Shown piece after piece: positions 1-5,842 of a stretch of 10,699 nucleotides of DNA (position 1 is its first letter; each line of letters starts with the position of its first letter). This stretch comes from GCA-020344715 sp050115935 (GTDB taxonomy: Archaea; Thermoproteota; Bathyarchaeia; Bathyarchaeales; Bathyarchaeaceae). A program made the position numbers and the translations under genes. The DNA is taken from assembly GCA_050115935.1 (NCBI GenBank), contig JASFPO010000067.1, positions 1 to 10,699 on the forward strand. The letters are read 5' to 3'. Under the pieces are notes generated by a model. That model ran no database searches, had not been told where the DNA came from, and saw nothing but the letters and a program-made list of their open reading frames with translations.

Positions 1-405
1 CTGCACATAATAGAGAGTCACAAGAATGATCCTATCTATGAAGCCAAGAGAACCAAGCAGCTCTTAGAGTCTACGGATAAGTCTTTGAACGCAAGCATAA
101 CCGTCACAGATTTTGACCAGCTAATCCGAAATCACCTGATTAGTAATAGTCAGCAGAGAATCAGTGAAACAGCAATAAGTGAGAAGATTGGTGAAACTTG
201 GAAAGATATCAAAGAAGGAAAAGTGAACCCAGCCGTTTTTATTGAGAACGCAGATTCAATGCGGAAGCGATTGAGTAAATTAGTTGGGAATTTTGGCGCT
301 AATAATATCGCCTATAGTGGACCTGAATGCGGTCTCAAGAGCTTCCCAACTTATGAATGTGCTCTTGAATGTTTGAGAAGAGTGGCAGACGTCACTAGAG
401 CTTGA
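1..405 (+). CDS. Unrecognised protein, C-terminal part (5' end outside window)
   Basis: The reading frame is open from the first base of the window to a TGA at 403-405, so this is the last 134 codons of a longer gene. A TTG at 85 is an internal possible start, but the 28 codons before it read as ordinary coding sequence and no ribosome binding site precedes it, so I treat the gene as truncated by the window. The visible part is hydrophilic and probably helical, with no membrane segment and no catalytic motif I recognise. Three cysteines lie near the end (in PECGLKS, YECAL and LECLRR), but their spacing does not form a clear metal site. It faces the next gene, which is convergent, across a 137-nt gap. 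Function unknown. Confidence 0.6.
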   Translation: MHIIESHKNDPIYEAKRTKQLLESTDKSLNASITVTDFDQLIRNHLISNSQQRISETAISEKIGETWKDIKEGKVNPAVFIENADSMRKRLSKLVGNFGANNIAYSGPECGLKSFPTYECALECLRRVADVTRA

Positions 406-542
406 TGACTGTCTAATTCAAGATGTATGTTGAGCCCACCTGCAAGCACAATCGTAGAGTATGCTCCATCCTCTTTTAACCATTCATGTTATGACAAGAA
501 GCCAAAATCTGACAAATGATCACGCAGATCGCAATCATGTAG

Positions 543-1277
543 TTATGAATATAAGAATTCAATTTCGGCATCTGTGTGTGCAGGGTGGATTGCGATTAAC
601 ACTTGTCTGAGAGAAGCCTTAACCAACTGAATAGGGATCTTCTTCACATCTTCTTTGTATTCTGGGATAATCTTGCTTACTTTAGCGATTTCCGTATCGT
701 CAACGTTATACATTCGTGAGGCTTGCTCAAAAAGACGTATTGCTTTTTGAATGAGCATCAAATAATGGGTGAGTTGTGGAGACAAGTATCTGGAATATTT
801 GATTTCTACATCGCTCAGCGCTCTTGCCACACTTAAGAAGAACTCCAAAGACTCGCCATTCATGAGTATCGGCAACATCTTCTCATTAAGTCTTATCGGT
901 TTTGAATCCAAAAGCTTGCATAGTTCAGCAAAACCAGCTTTCTTTCTGTCTTCCTTGTCTTCAATGCGATGGAGCGAGAACCTAGTTGCCAAACCATCTT
1001 CACTGTGCCATAAGATTTTGGAAAACAATGTGCCCATATGATATGCAATGCTCATATACACTGAATCTTTCACGCTTCTCCACTGACTTCTCTCTCTCAA
1101 TGTGAACAGCAAACCCAGAAAAACTATTGTGAGCACCATGAAAATTGAACTTGTAAGAAGATTCACTCCCAGATTGTATTCTATGATTTCATATGGCACA
1201 AGCCAAAGCCCCAAAAGCAGAGCAGATCCAAAGAATGCTACGATCAGAATAGTCAGATATGTTCTCTCAGATATCAT
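543..1277 (-). CDS. Unrecognised protein with two N-terminal membrane helices
   Basis: This 244-residue protein starts at ATG (1275-1277 on the complement); a G-rich stretch GGGGGAT lies about 11 nt before it as a possible ribosome site. Two hydrophobic segments at roughly residues 7-28 and 36-60 predict an N-terminal hairpin anchor, followed by a basic juxtamembrane patch (RERSQWR) and a soluble, mostly helical domain of about 180 residues. This layout suggests a cytosolic domain tethered to the membrane. I see no catalytic motif and do not recognise the family. Its promoter would share the 112-nt divergent region with the DUF6602-like gene, so the two could be co-regulated, which is inference. 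Its 3' end converges on the truncated gene at the window start. Confidence 0.7.
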   Translation of the reverse strand: MISERTYLTILIVAFFGSALLLGLWLVPYEIIEYNLGVNLLTSSIFMVLTIVFLGLLFTLRERSQWRSVKDSVYMSIAYHMGTLFSKILWHSEDGLATRFSLHRIEDKEDRKKAGFAELCKLLDSKPIRLNEKMLPILMNGESLEFFLSVARALSDVEIKYSRYLSPQLTHYLMLIQKAIRLFEQASRMYNVDDTEIAKVSKIIPEYKEDVKKIPIQLVKASLRQVLIAIHPAHTDAEIEFLYS

Positions 1278-1331
1278 GTTTTCGCAAGATCCCCCGACAC
1301 CAGTCTAGTCCATGGATATCTAAAGTCTCTT

Positions 1332-1347
1332 CCTTAAATCTTTAATG
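1332..1347 (-). promoter_or_regulatory. Candidate BRE/TATA box for the membrane protein gene
   Basis: Read on the minus strand this is CATTAAAGATTTAAGG, an A-rich BRE-like stretch followed by a TTTAA core. Archaeal initiation about 25-28 nt downstream would fall near 1308, giving a leader of about 30 nt that includes the G-rich stretch before the ATG at 1277. This rests on spacing and composition only. Confidence 0.35.
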
Positions 1348-1407
1348 CAACCATGAAGTAACCTTAATTCCATCCACAAGTCATCATATATGCAGAGAGG
1401 TGTTGAT

Positions 1408-2181
1408 GTGAACCGAACTGTTATCCAAAAACACACAAGTAAGATTATCAGGGGCTTCATCAGTGAGGTGGAAGCTCTGAAGGATTTCGCCAATCCCGAG
1501 CTTAAAGGTCGACTGAGAGAGCTTTTCACGTCGAAAATACTCAAGAAGTTTCTTACTGAGCAGTTTGGTGTAGGTAAGGGAGCAATTATCAATCAGAGGG
1601 GAGAATACAGCAAAGAGATCGACATTGTCATCTATGACAACCGAATACTACCGCCTTTCATAGAAGAACAAAAAATAGGCGTTTATCCAGCCGAGTCTGT
1701 GTTAGCCGCTATAGAGGTAAGAAGCTGGATCTCCAAAAATGACATAAAGGAATTATGTAACTCCGCCAAGCAATTATATAGCCAGATTTACCATCCTGCT
1801 TCCAGCATATACCCACATTTCCCAAGGATGAGACCTCTTTGCAGCCTCGTAGGATTTTATGATCGAGAGATATTCAAGAATAAGAGCAAACAGGAAATCC
1901 TCAAGTGGATGATGAACAATGCTAAGCCATTATTTGGCGTTTGTCTCGTCAACAAGTTCTCGTGGTTGAATGTGGTGAAACCTGAAGGCTCGTTGAAAAT
2001 GGTTGATGAGTATAATGAAGAAACCAAAGCATTTGTTGCAGTGTTGCTTGACAATATCAGAACTTTTTCTCAGATTAGGTATCTCACTCTCATGGAACAG
2101 AAACATAAGGATTGGCTGGGCATCTATACAAGAGATCAGACTGGCATTAGGAAGTTTTTTGAAGGAGTGAAACCTGCCTAG
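1408..2181 (+). CDS. DUF6602-like protein with PD-(D/E)XK nuclease-like core
   Basis: I chose GTG 1408 because GAGGTG at 1397-1402 is an almost perfect archaeal ribosome site 5 nt upstream; the in-frame ATG at 1390 would add six residues but has no such site. The product is 257 residues, soluble, with no signal peptide. Numbering from the longer form: a helical N-terminus with an acidic residue at E44 (GRLRELF), a glycine-rich turn, SKEIDIVIYD with D78, a PAESV segment at 100-104, and IEVRS with E109 and R111. An acidic residue, then D, then E-x-K across neighbouring strands is the PD-(D/E)XK nuclease pattern, and the IDIVIYD...PAESV...IEV series resembles DUF6602. Arginine replaces the usual lysine. 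DUF6602 proteins have no firm assigned activity; some occur near restriction or defence genes. Nuclease function is inference. Confidence 0.7.
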   Translation: MNRTVIQKHTSKIIRGFISEVEALKDFANPELKGRLRELFTSKILKKFLTEQFGVGKGAIINQRGEYSKEIDIVIYDNRILPPFIEEQKIGVYPAESVLAAIEVRSWISKNDIKELCNSAKQLYSQIYHPASSIYPHFPRMRPLCSLVGFYDREIFKNKSKQEILKWMMNNAKPLFGVCLVNKFSWLNVVKPEGSLKMVDEYNEETKAFVAVLLDNIRTFSQIRYLTLMEQKHKDWLGIYTRDQTGIRKFFEGVKPA

Positions 2182-2190
2182 GCTCAGAGC

Positions 2191-2203
2191 TTGTTTTTGA
2201 TTT
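2191..2203 (+). terminator. Possible T-rich terminator after the DUF6602-like gene
   Basis: TTGTTTTTGATTT begins about 10 nt after the stop codon at 2181. Archaeal RNA polymerase commonly terminates at such T-rich tracts without a required hairpin. Support is position and composition only. Confidence 0.35.
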
Positions 2204-2229
2204 AAGAAATCCCAGAAAGCGGCTTCTTC

Positions 2230-2243
2230 CTTTCACCATTCCG
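2230..2243 (+). repeat. Short direct repeat CTTTCACCATYCCG, copy 1
   Basis: This 14-nt sequence differs from a second copy at 2930-2943 by one base (T versus C). The two are exactly 700 nt apart and bracket the Nudix gene. This copy forms part of the 5' arm of the hairpin at 2233-2299. It could be chance, a shared regulatory word, or the trace of a duplication. Confidence 0.35.
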
Positions 2244-2299
2244 CTAGCGAATTGCTAATCTGAAGCTTATCATCTTATTAGCCTCTTGCGAGCGGGTGA
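2233..2299. other. Long imperfect hairpin in the gap before the Nudix gene
   Basis: Hand pairing gives about 22 base pairs: 2233-2236 with 2296-2299; 2241-2245 with 2291-2295; an A-G mismatch; 2247-2250 with 2286-2289 (one G-T); a 3x3 internal loop; a six-pair stem GCTAAT (2254-2259) with ATTAGC (2277-2282); a CTG bulge; and AAG (2263-2265) with CTT (2274-2276) closing an 8-nt loop. The element lies between the DUF6602-like stop and the Nudix promoter. It could be a structured non-coding RNA, a 3' UTR structure, or a small decayed inverted-repeat element. No energy was computed. Confidence 0.45.
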
Positions 2300-2317
2300 G
2301 TGAGACAGTGGATATAT

Positions 2318-2364
2318 GAAGAAGAAAGAGGAAGGAGAGAGAAGTGGATGGAGGGGTGGAAGGG
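2318..2364 (+). other. Near-homopurine tract
   Basis: Within 47 nt all but three bases are purines (T at 2345, 2349 and 2357), and the first 27 nt are uninterrupted A/G. It lies between the hairpin and the Nudix promoter and is not convincingly coding. Such tracts can adopt unusual DNA structure or serve as purine-rich leaders; no role is shown. Confidence 0.5.
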
Positions 2365-2370
2365 TTTGGG

Positions 2371-2383
2371 TTAAAAGTTTAAT
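2371..2383 (+). promoter_or_regulatory. Candidate TATA box of the Nudix gene
   Basis: TTAAAAGTTTAAT lies about 25-37 nt before the ATG at 2408. Initiation at the usual archaeal distance would fall at about 2404-2408, so the transcript may be leaderless or nearly so; this fits the lack of a good ribosome site before the ATG. A weak dyad AGGGT (2361-2365) and ACCCT (2386-2390) flanks the box. Confidence 0.45.
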
Positions 2384-2407
2384 GCACCCTCAAAGAAATG
2401 ATGAAGC

Positions 2408-2911
2408 ATGCGTGCAGAAGAGAAGAATGGAGGAATAGGGGTGACAACGGTTCTAGTCCATCCGTACAGATACAAAAATGATGAGCTAGAATATCTTTTG
2501 ATAAAAAGAAAGAGAGTTGCCTATAATTGGCAGGGCGTAAGCGGTTCAGTAGAAGAGAACGAAACTACTGAAGAATGTGCAATAAGAGAACTCTTCGAAG
2601 AGACAGGGTATATTCCAGCTTCCGTTACTCCCATTAATCTTCCAGCTGATTTTCATGAAGGGACAGAAGGTAAAGGGGAAATATGGGAAGGACATTATAA
2701 TGGAGATTCATACATTAAGCTCCAGAAGGATACTCTCTTCATAGCTAGAATTGATCAAAAAAAGGATCCTGTTCTCAATCCGGAAGAGCATACTGATTGG
2801 ATTTGGTGCAAATATGAAAAGGCTTACGAAATCATAAAGTGGGATCTTGAAAAGAGATTTTTGCGATATATCAATAACATGCTAATAACTGGTGAAATAA
2901 AAGAAAAATGA
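2408..2911 (+). CDS. Nudix hydrolase, NudB-like
   Basis: This 167-residue protein carries a complete Nudix box at about residues 46-68: G46, E52, then R60-E61-L62-x-E64-E65-x-G67, matching Gx5Ex7REUxEExGU. The glutamates coordinate Mg2+ or Mn2+ and the enzyme cleaves a nucleoside diphosphate linked to another group. The flanking sequence NWQGVSGS before the box and an EEHTDWIW motif near 127-134 followed by a helix resemble dihydroneopterin-triphosphate pyrophosphatase (NudB), which would place it in pterin/folate chemistry; (d)NTP or ADP-ribose cleavage are the alternatives. There is no signal peptide. The ATG start is supported by a TATA-like box placing initiation at or just before it. The next plus-strand gene starts 70 nt downstream with its own possible promoter, so an operon is not required. 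Nudix family is sure; substrate is not. Confidence 0.9.
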   Translation: MRAEEKNGGIGVTTVLVHPYRYKNDELEYLLIKRKRVAYNWQGVSGSVEENETTEECAIRELFEETGYIPASVTPINLPADFHEGTEGKGEIWEGHYNGDSYIKLQKDTLFIARIDQKKDPVLNPEEHTDWIWCKYEKAYEIIKWDLEKRFLRYINNMLITGEIKEK

Positions 2912-2929
2912 TTTTGCATGCATACTTTT

Positions 2930-2943
2930 CTTTCACCATCCCG
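2930..2943 (+). repeat. Short direct repeat CTTTCACCATYCCG, copy 2
   Basis: This is the second copy of the 14-nt sequence at 2230-2243, lying just after the Nudix stop codon and right before the candidate promoter of the radical SAM gene. Unlike copy 1 it has no obvious complementary arm nearby. Confidence 0.35.
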
Positions 2944-2954
2944 TTAAAGATTAA
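2944..2954 (+). promoter_or_regulatory. Candidate TATA box of the radical SAM gene
   Basis: TTAAAGATTAA lies about 30-38 nt before the GTG at 2982. Initiation near 2975 would leave a very short leader. It is a weak prediction, but it would give the radical SAM gene its own transcript. Confidence 0.3.
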
Positions 2955-2981
2955 TGAAGCCCTCAGATATTTTCTAGAGAA

Positions 2982-4055
2982 GTGTCTCCAATGCGCGAAA
3001 TGCTACAATGCCCCACTGTACACGAAGCATTGCTCTATAAGAAGCTCAGAGGAGACAAGGTGAAATGCAGCCTGTGCGAGAGAAGATGCGTAATCCTTCT
3101 AGGCAACAAAGGTATCTGCAAAACAAGAATAAACATTGATGGCACACTGTATACGCTTGTTCACGGAAGCCTGAGCGCGTTGGAAAGCCGACCTATCGAG
3201 ATTAAGCCGTTCTTCCACTATTGGCCTGGCTCCACAGCGCTCACCTTCTCCACGTGGTCATGCAACTTCGACTGCATCTGGTGTCAAAATCATCATCTAT
3301 CAAAGACCGCACCAAACCCCGTTGACGCAGGTTCCTATACTCCAGAAAAGATTGTTCAAATGGCAAAGCGTTTCGGAGACGAAGGACTGTGCGCCAGCTT
3401 TCAAGAGCCAACCTTACTAACTGAATGGGCACTTCCACTGTTCAAATCAGCTCAGAAACAAGAACTTTACTGTTGCTACGTTTCAAACGGTTACCTGACA
3501 ACCGAAGCGCTGAAGCTGCTCAAAGAATCGGGCATGGACGGGCTCAAGATCGATGTCAAAGGAGACAAGAAAACCTACGAGAAATACTGTGGCGGAGCCG
3601 ATGTCGAGAAGGTTTGGAAAAAGGCTCGCAAAGCCAAAAAGATGGGTTTTCACGTGGAAATTGTTAATCTAGTTGTCACCGGCGTCAATGACGACGAAGA
3701 ATGCCTGCGATGGATCATAAAGAAGCATCTCAAAGCTGTTGGGCCACAGACCCCGCTGCACTTCACGCGTTATCGTCCAGCTTACAAGTTTCGCAATCCA
3801 TCTACAAAGGTTGAAACTTTAGAAAAAGCATACAGCATGGCGAAAGAGGCAGGAGTTCTTTATCCCTATCTTGGAAACGTTCATGGTCACAAATATGAGA
3901 ATACCTACTGCCCAGACTGCGGAGAGAAGCTTATCCAGAGGCGAGGCTACACGGTTGTCCAATATAGAGTCACCGAAGACAAAAAATGTCCCAAATGCTA
4001 TCGATCTGTTCCAATCCGAGGCGGCCATATCAAAAAATGGCACTTCCTACTCTAA
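2982..4055 (+). CDS. amrS: AmrS-like radical SAM enzyme (AmmeMemoRadiSam type)
   Basis: The 357-residue protein has the radical SAM signature C94-x3-C98-x2-C101 (SCNFDCIWCQN), which binds a 4Fe-4S cluster that cleaves S-adenosylmethionine. An N-terminal cysteine cluster (C29, C32, C36, C46) precedes the barrel, and a C-terminal zinc-ribbon-like set (C310, C313, C336, C339) follows. CxxC cluster, HYWPGS, radical SAM core, LYPYLGNVHGH and terminal ribbon in that order match the AmrS branch of the pyruvate-formate-lyase-activase family. AmrS often co-occurs with Memo-like AmrB and AMMECR1-like AmrA, neither of which is in this window; the reaction is not settled to my knowledge. GTG 2982 gives full length; ATG 2991, with GAGAAGTG just upstream, would drop three residues. 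A generic glycyl-radical activase is the main alternative. Its 3' end converges on the small gene at 4095. Confidence 0.85.
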   Translation: MSPMREMLQCPTVHEALLYKKLRGDKVKCSLCERRCVILLGNKGICKTRINIDGTLYTLVHGSLSALESRPIEIKPFFHYWPGSTALTFSTWSCNFDCIWCQNHHLSKTAPNPVDAGSYTPEKIVQMAKRFGDEGLCASFQEPTLLTEWALPLFKSAQKQELYCCYVSNGYLTTEALKLLKESGMDGLKIDVKGDKKTYEKYCGGADVEKVWKKARKAKKMGFHVEIVNLVVTGVNDDEECLRWIIKKHLKAVGPQTPLHFTRYRPAYKFRNPSTKVETLEKAYSMAKEAGVLYPYLGNVHGHKYENTYCPDCGEKLIQRRGYTVVQYRVTEDKKCPKCYRSVPIRGGHIKKWHFLL

Positions 4056-4094
4056 AGCCAAGCAGTAATGCTCGTCTAGACTCCGCCATTCTCC

Positions 4095-4322
4095 CTATGT
4101 AGTCGGTCGTCTTTCAACTAGTAACTTTTCTATTTTCCCCAGCCTCTTCTCGATAGAATCAAGTCTACCCAGTATCTGTTTAAGCACTTTGCCGACGTCT
4201 TCTGTTGGAACCAGAGGCATCGGTGTTGGCGACGGCCACCTTCTCTCTTCAGGTCTTTCCGGGCGTCTTGGCAATATTGGCGGTGGATATGCTGCGTTAT
4301 CTTCTCCACTGGATTCACTCAT
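4095..4322 (-). CDS. Small proline-rich protein with C-terminal coiled coil
   Basis: This 75-residue protein starts at ATG (4320-4322). Residues 1-40 are disordered-looking and rich in P, E, R and S (PPPILPRRPERPEE). Residues 41-70 form an amphipathic helix with regular hydrophobic spacing (VGKVLKQILGRLDSIEKRLG and on), a likely two-stranded coiled coil. There is no enzyme motif. The strong compositional pattern and a TATA-like box at the right distance argue it is real. An adaptor or oligomerisation role is inference. It is convergent with the radical SAM gene (39-nt gap) and stands alone on its strand. Confidence 0.65.
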   Translation of the reverse strand: MSESSGEDNAAYPPPILPRRPERPEERRWPSPTPMPLVPTEDVGKVLKQILGRLDSIEKRLGKIEKLLVERRPTT

Positions 4323-4353
4323 TTAAGGTCCCTAAGAAGGATTCGCTTTTACG

Positions 4354-4363
4354 TTATTTAAGT
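4354..4363 (-). promoter_or_regulatory. Candidate TATA box of the small coiled-coil gene
   Basis: On the minus strand this reads ACTTAAATAA, centred about 36 nt before the ATG at 4322. Initiation would fall near 4331, leaving a leader of about 8 nt. Confidence 0.4.
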
Positions 4364-4737
4364 AATTACTATCACAACACCCACAAAAACGGAGCCTATT
4401 GTTTGCTTTGGTAAAAGAACAGTAGCATTTTTTCAACGGTGATACTTAAAAGTGAGAATAAGATTATATTTCAATCTCACGCCTGCTATTGGAAAATCGG
4501 GCGAAAACCGCTTTAAGAGCGTAAATTTTACTTCCTCTGAGTTGGTGTTACTGCGCTTCCCTTTCTTATCATCTTTGCATTCAAGTTTTTCGTGAACTAA
4601 CATTACATTTAGTTCAAAATTCAACAAAAAGTCATGCTCCAGAGCTCCTTGTAGCTATTTCTTGCTTTACCGTCTAACTTAAAAGTGCATTAAACCCTAT
4701 TACTTGGTTGATTTGCCCCTGAAAAACGTGGTTACTC
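4364..4737. other. Gene-free gap with hairpins and a repeated TATA-like box
   Basis: I see no convincing gene here. The stretch holds three small inverted repeats: GTGAGA/TCTCAC (4452-4457 with 4475-4480), CGCT/AGCG (4509-4512 with 4518-4521), and TGAACTAA/TTAGTTCA (4593-4600 with 4609-4616, 8-nt loop). The 11-mer ACTTAAAAGTG occurs twice, at 4444-4454 and 4677-4687, each TATA-like on the plus strand. A minus-strand frame of 64 codons (4433-4627, TTG start) lacks a ribosome site and family features. A non-coding RNA is possible but unproven. Confidence 0.4.
4677..4687 (+). promoter_or_regulatory. Candidate promoter of the G1P dehydrogenase gene
   Basis: ACTTAAAAGTG resembles a TATA box and would place initiation near 4708, 30-50 nt before the possible starts at 4738-4759. 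The identical 11-mer at 4444-4454 shows the word is reused in this gap. Confidence 0.35.
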
Positions 4738-5796
4738 TTGAGTTTAAAGTTGCATCGGATGCAGCTTCCTAGAGAAGTATTCGTAGGAAACAACACCCTA
4801 GAGCTAATAGGTGACATCTGCAGGAAACTTGGCTTCTCAAAGTCTGCTCTCATTGTCACAGGCTCCAACACAAAAACGGTTGCTGGCCAAAAAGTCATGG
4901 ATCTATTGGCCGACCACGGTATGGATGTCGACTGCGCAATTGTAACCTCCTCAACAATTGAAGACCTAAGAATCGTTAAAGAGAAAATCAAAGAATTGCA
5001 GCCACAACTTGTTCTCGGAGTTGGAGGAGGAACAAAAATCGATGTTGCCAAGCTAAGCTCAGCAAACCAGAACGTTCCATTCATCAGTGTGCCAACCACA
5101 GCTTCACATGACGGAATCGCAAGCCCCCTCGGCGCCATTAAGGGACTAAACAAACCCTTCTCTGTGATGGCGCAAGCACCTATGGCCATCGTTGCCGACA
5201 CACAAGTCATTATGCATTCACCCTACCGCCTAATAGCCAGCGGATGTGGAGACACCATATCTAAGCTGACAGCTGTTCGAGACTGGCGACTGGCTCACGA
5301 CAAGAAGAACGACTATTATGGAGGATACGCCGATAGCTTAGCTTTGATGAGCGCTCAGCTAGTGATGAAAAGCGCTGATACCATTAAGCCCAAAGACGAA
5401 CAAGGACTACGAGTCCTTCTAGAAGCTTTAATTAGCTGCGGTGTAGCCATGAGCATTGCAGGCAGCAGCCGACCAGGTAGCGGCTCGGAACACTTGTTCA
5501 GTCATGCCTTGGATTTGATTGCCTCTCAGCCCGCTTTGCATGGTGAACAATGTGGTGTCGGGACAATTCTGATGGCACGCTTACATCATATCAACTGGAA
5601 GAGGATCAAGGAAAAATTGCGCATGGTAGGCGCTCCCACAACAGCCAAAGAACTCGGCGTGAAGCCTAAACATGTGATAGAAGCCTTAGTAAAGGCATAC
5701 ACGGTAAGGCCAGAGAGATATACCATACTCGACGAAAAAAGACTAGACCCTGATTCTGCTGAGAAGCTCGCAAGAGCTACTGGAGTAATAGACTAG
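4738..5796 (+). CDS. egsA: sn-Glycerol-1-phosphate dehydrogenase
   Basis: This cytosolic enzyme reduces dihydroxyacetone phosphate to sn-glycerol-1-phosphate with NAD(P)H, making the backbone of archaeal ether lipids. At 352 residues it has the family's usual length. An N-terminal Rossmann-like part holds GVGGGTKIDVAK (94-105), the nucleotide phosphate loop of the iron-dependent-alcohol-dehydrogenase-like superfamily, followed by VPTTASHDGIASP (118-130). Expected divalent-metal ligands are present: D172 in GCGD, H252 in SGSEH and H268 in LHGE. The start is uncertain: TTG 4738, TTG 4750 (giving MHRMQLPREV, like many relatives) and ATG 4759 are all in frame and none has a strong ribosome site. 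The gene stands alone and converges on the next gene with a 46-nt gap. Bacterial AraM-type homologues share the fold, but the context and lineage favour the archaeal lipid role. Confidence 0.93.
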   Translation: MSLKLHRMQLPREVFVGNNTLELIGDICRKLGFSKSALIVTGSNTKTVAGQKVMDLLADHGMDVDCAIVTSSTIEDLRIVKEKIKELQPQLVLGVGGGTKIDVAKLSSANQNVPFISVPTTASHDGIASPLGAIKGLNKPFSVMAQAPMAIVADTQVIMHSPYRLIASGCGDTISKLTAVRDWRLAHDKKNDYYGGYADSLALMSAQLVMKSADTIKPKDEQGLRVLLEALISCGVAMSIAGSSRPGSGSEHLFSHALDLIASQPALHGEQCGVGTILMARLHHINWKRIKEKLRMVGAPTTAKELGVKPKHVIEALVKAYTVRPERYTILDEKRLDPDSAEKLARATGVID

Positions 5797-5842
5797 TCCA
5801 TATCGCCTTTTGAAGCTGAAAGAGTGAAAGGGAAGATCGGAG

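Noticed and set aside
528..596. 9-bp inverted repeat ATCGCAATC/GATTGCGAT with a 51-nt spacer
   Set aside because: One arm lies inside the coding end of the membrane protein gene and the loop is long; chance is likely.
2316..2438. 40-codon plus-strand frame across the purine tract into the Nudix start
   Set aside because: Its lysine/glutamate/glycine content simply reflects the purine run, and it overlaps a secure gene in another frame.
3425..3667. 80-codon frame inside the radical SAM gene
   Set aside because: It is a different-frame shadow of a strongly conserved enzyme, with arginine-rich low-information sequence.
4433..4627. 64-codon minus-strand frame in the 4364-4737 gap
   Set aside because: TTG start without a ribosome site, no domain or recognisable composition, and it overlaps hairpins; probably chance.
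4674..5210. 178-codon minus-strand frame opposite the G1P dehydrogenase gene
   Set aside because: It lies antisense to a conserved enzyme and is explained by that gene's codon pattern.
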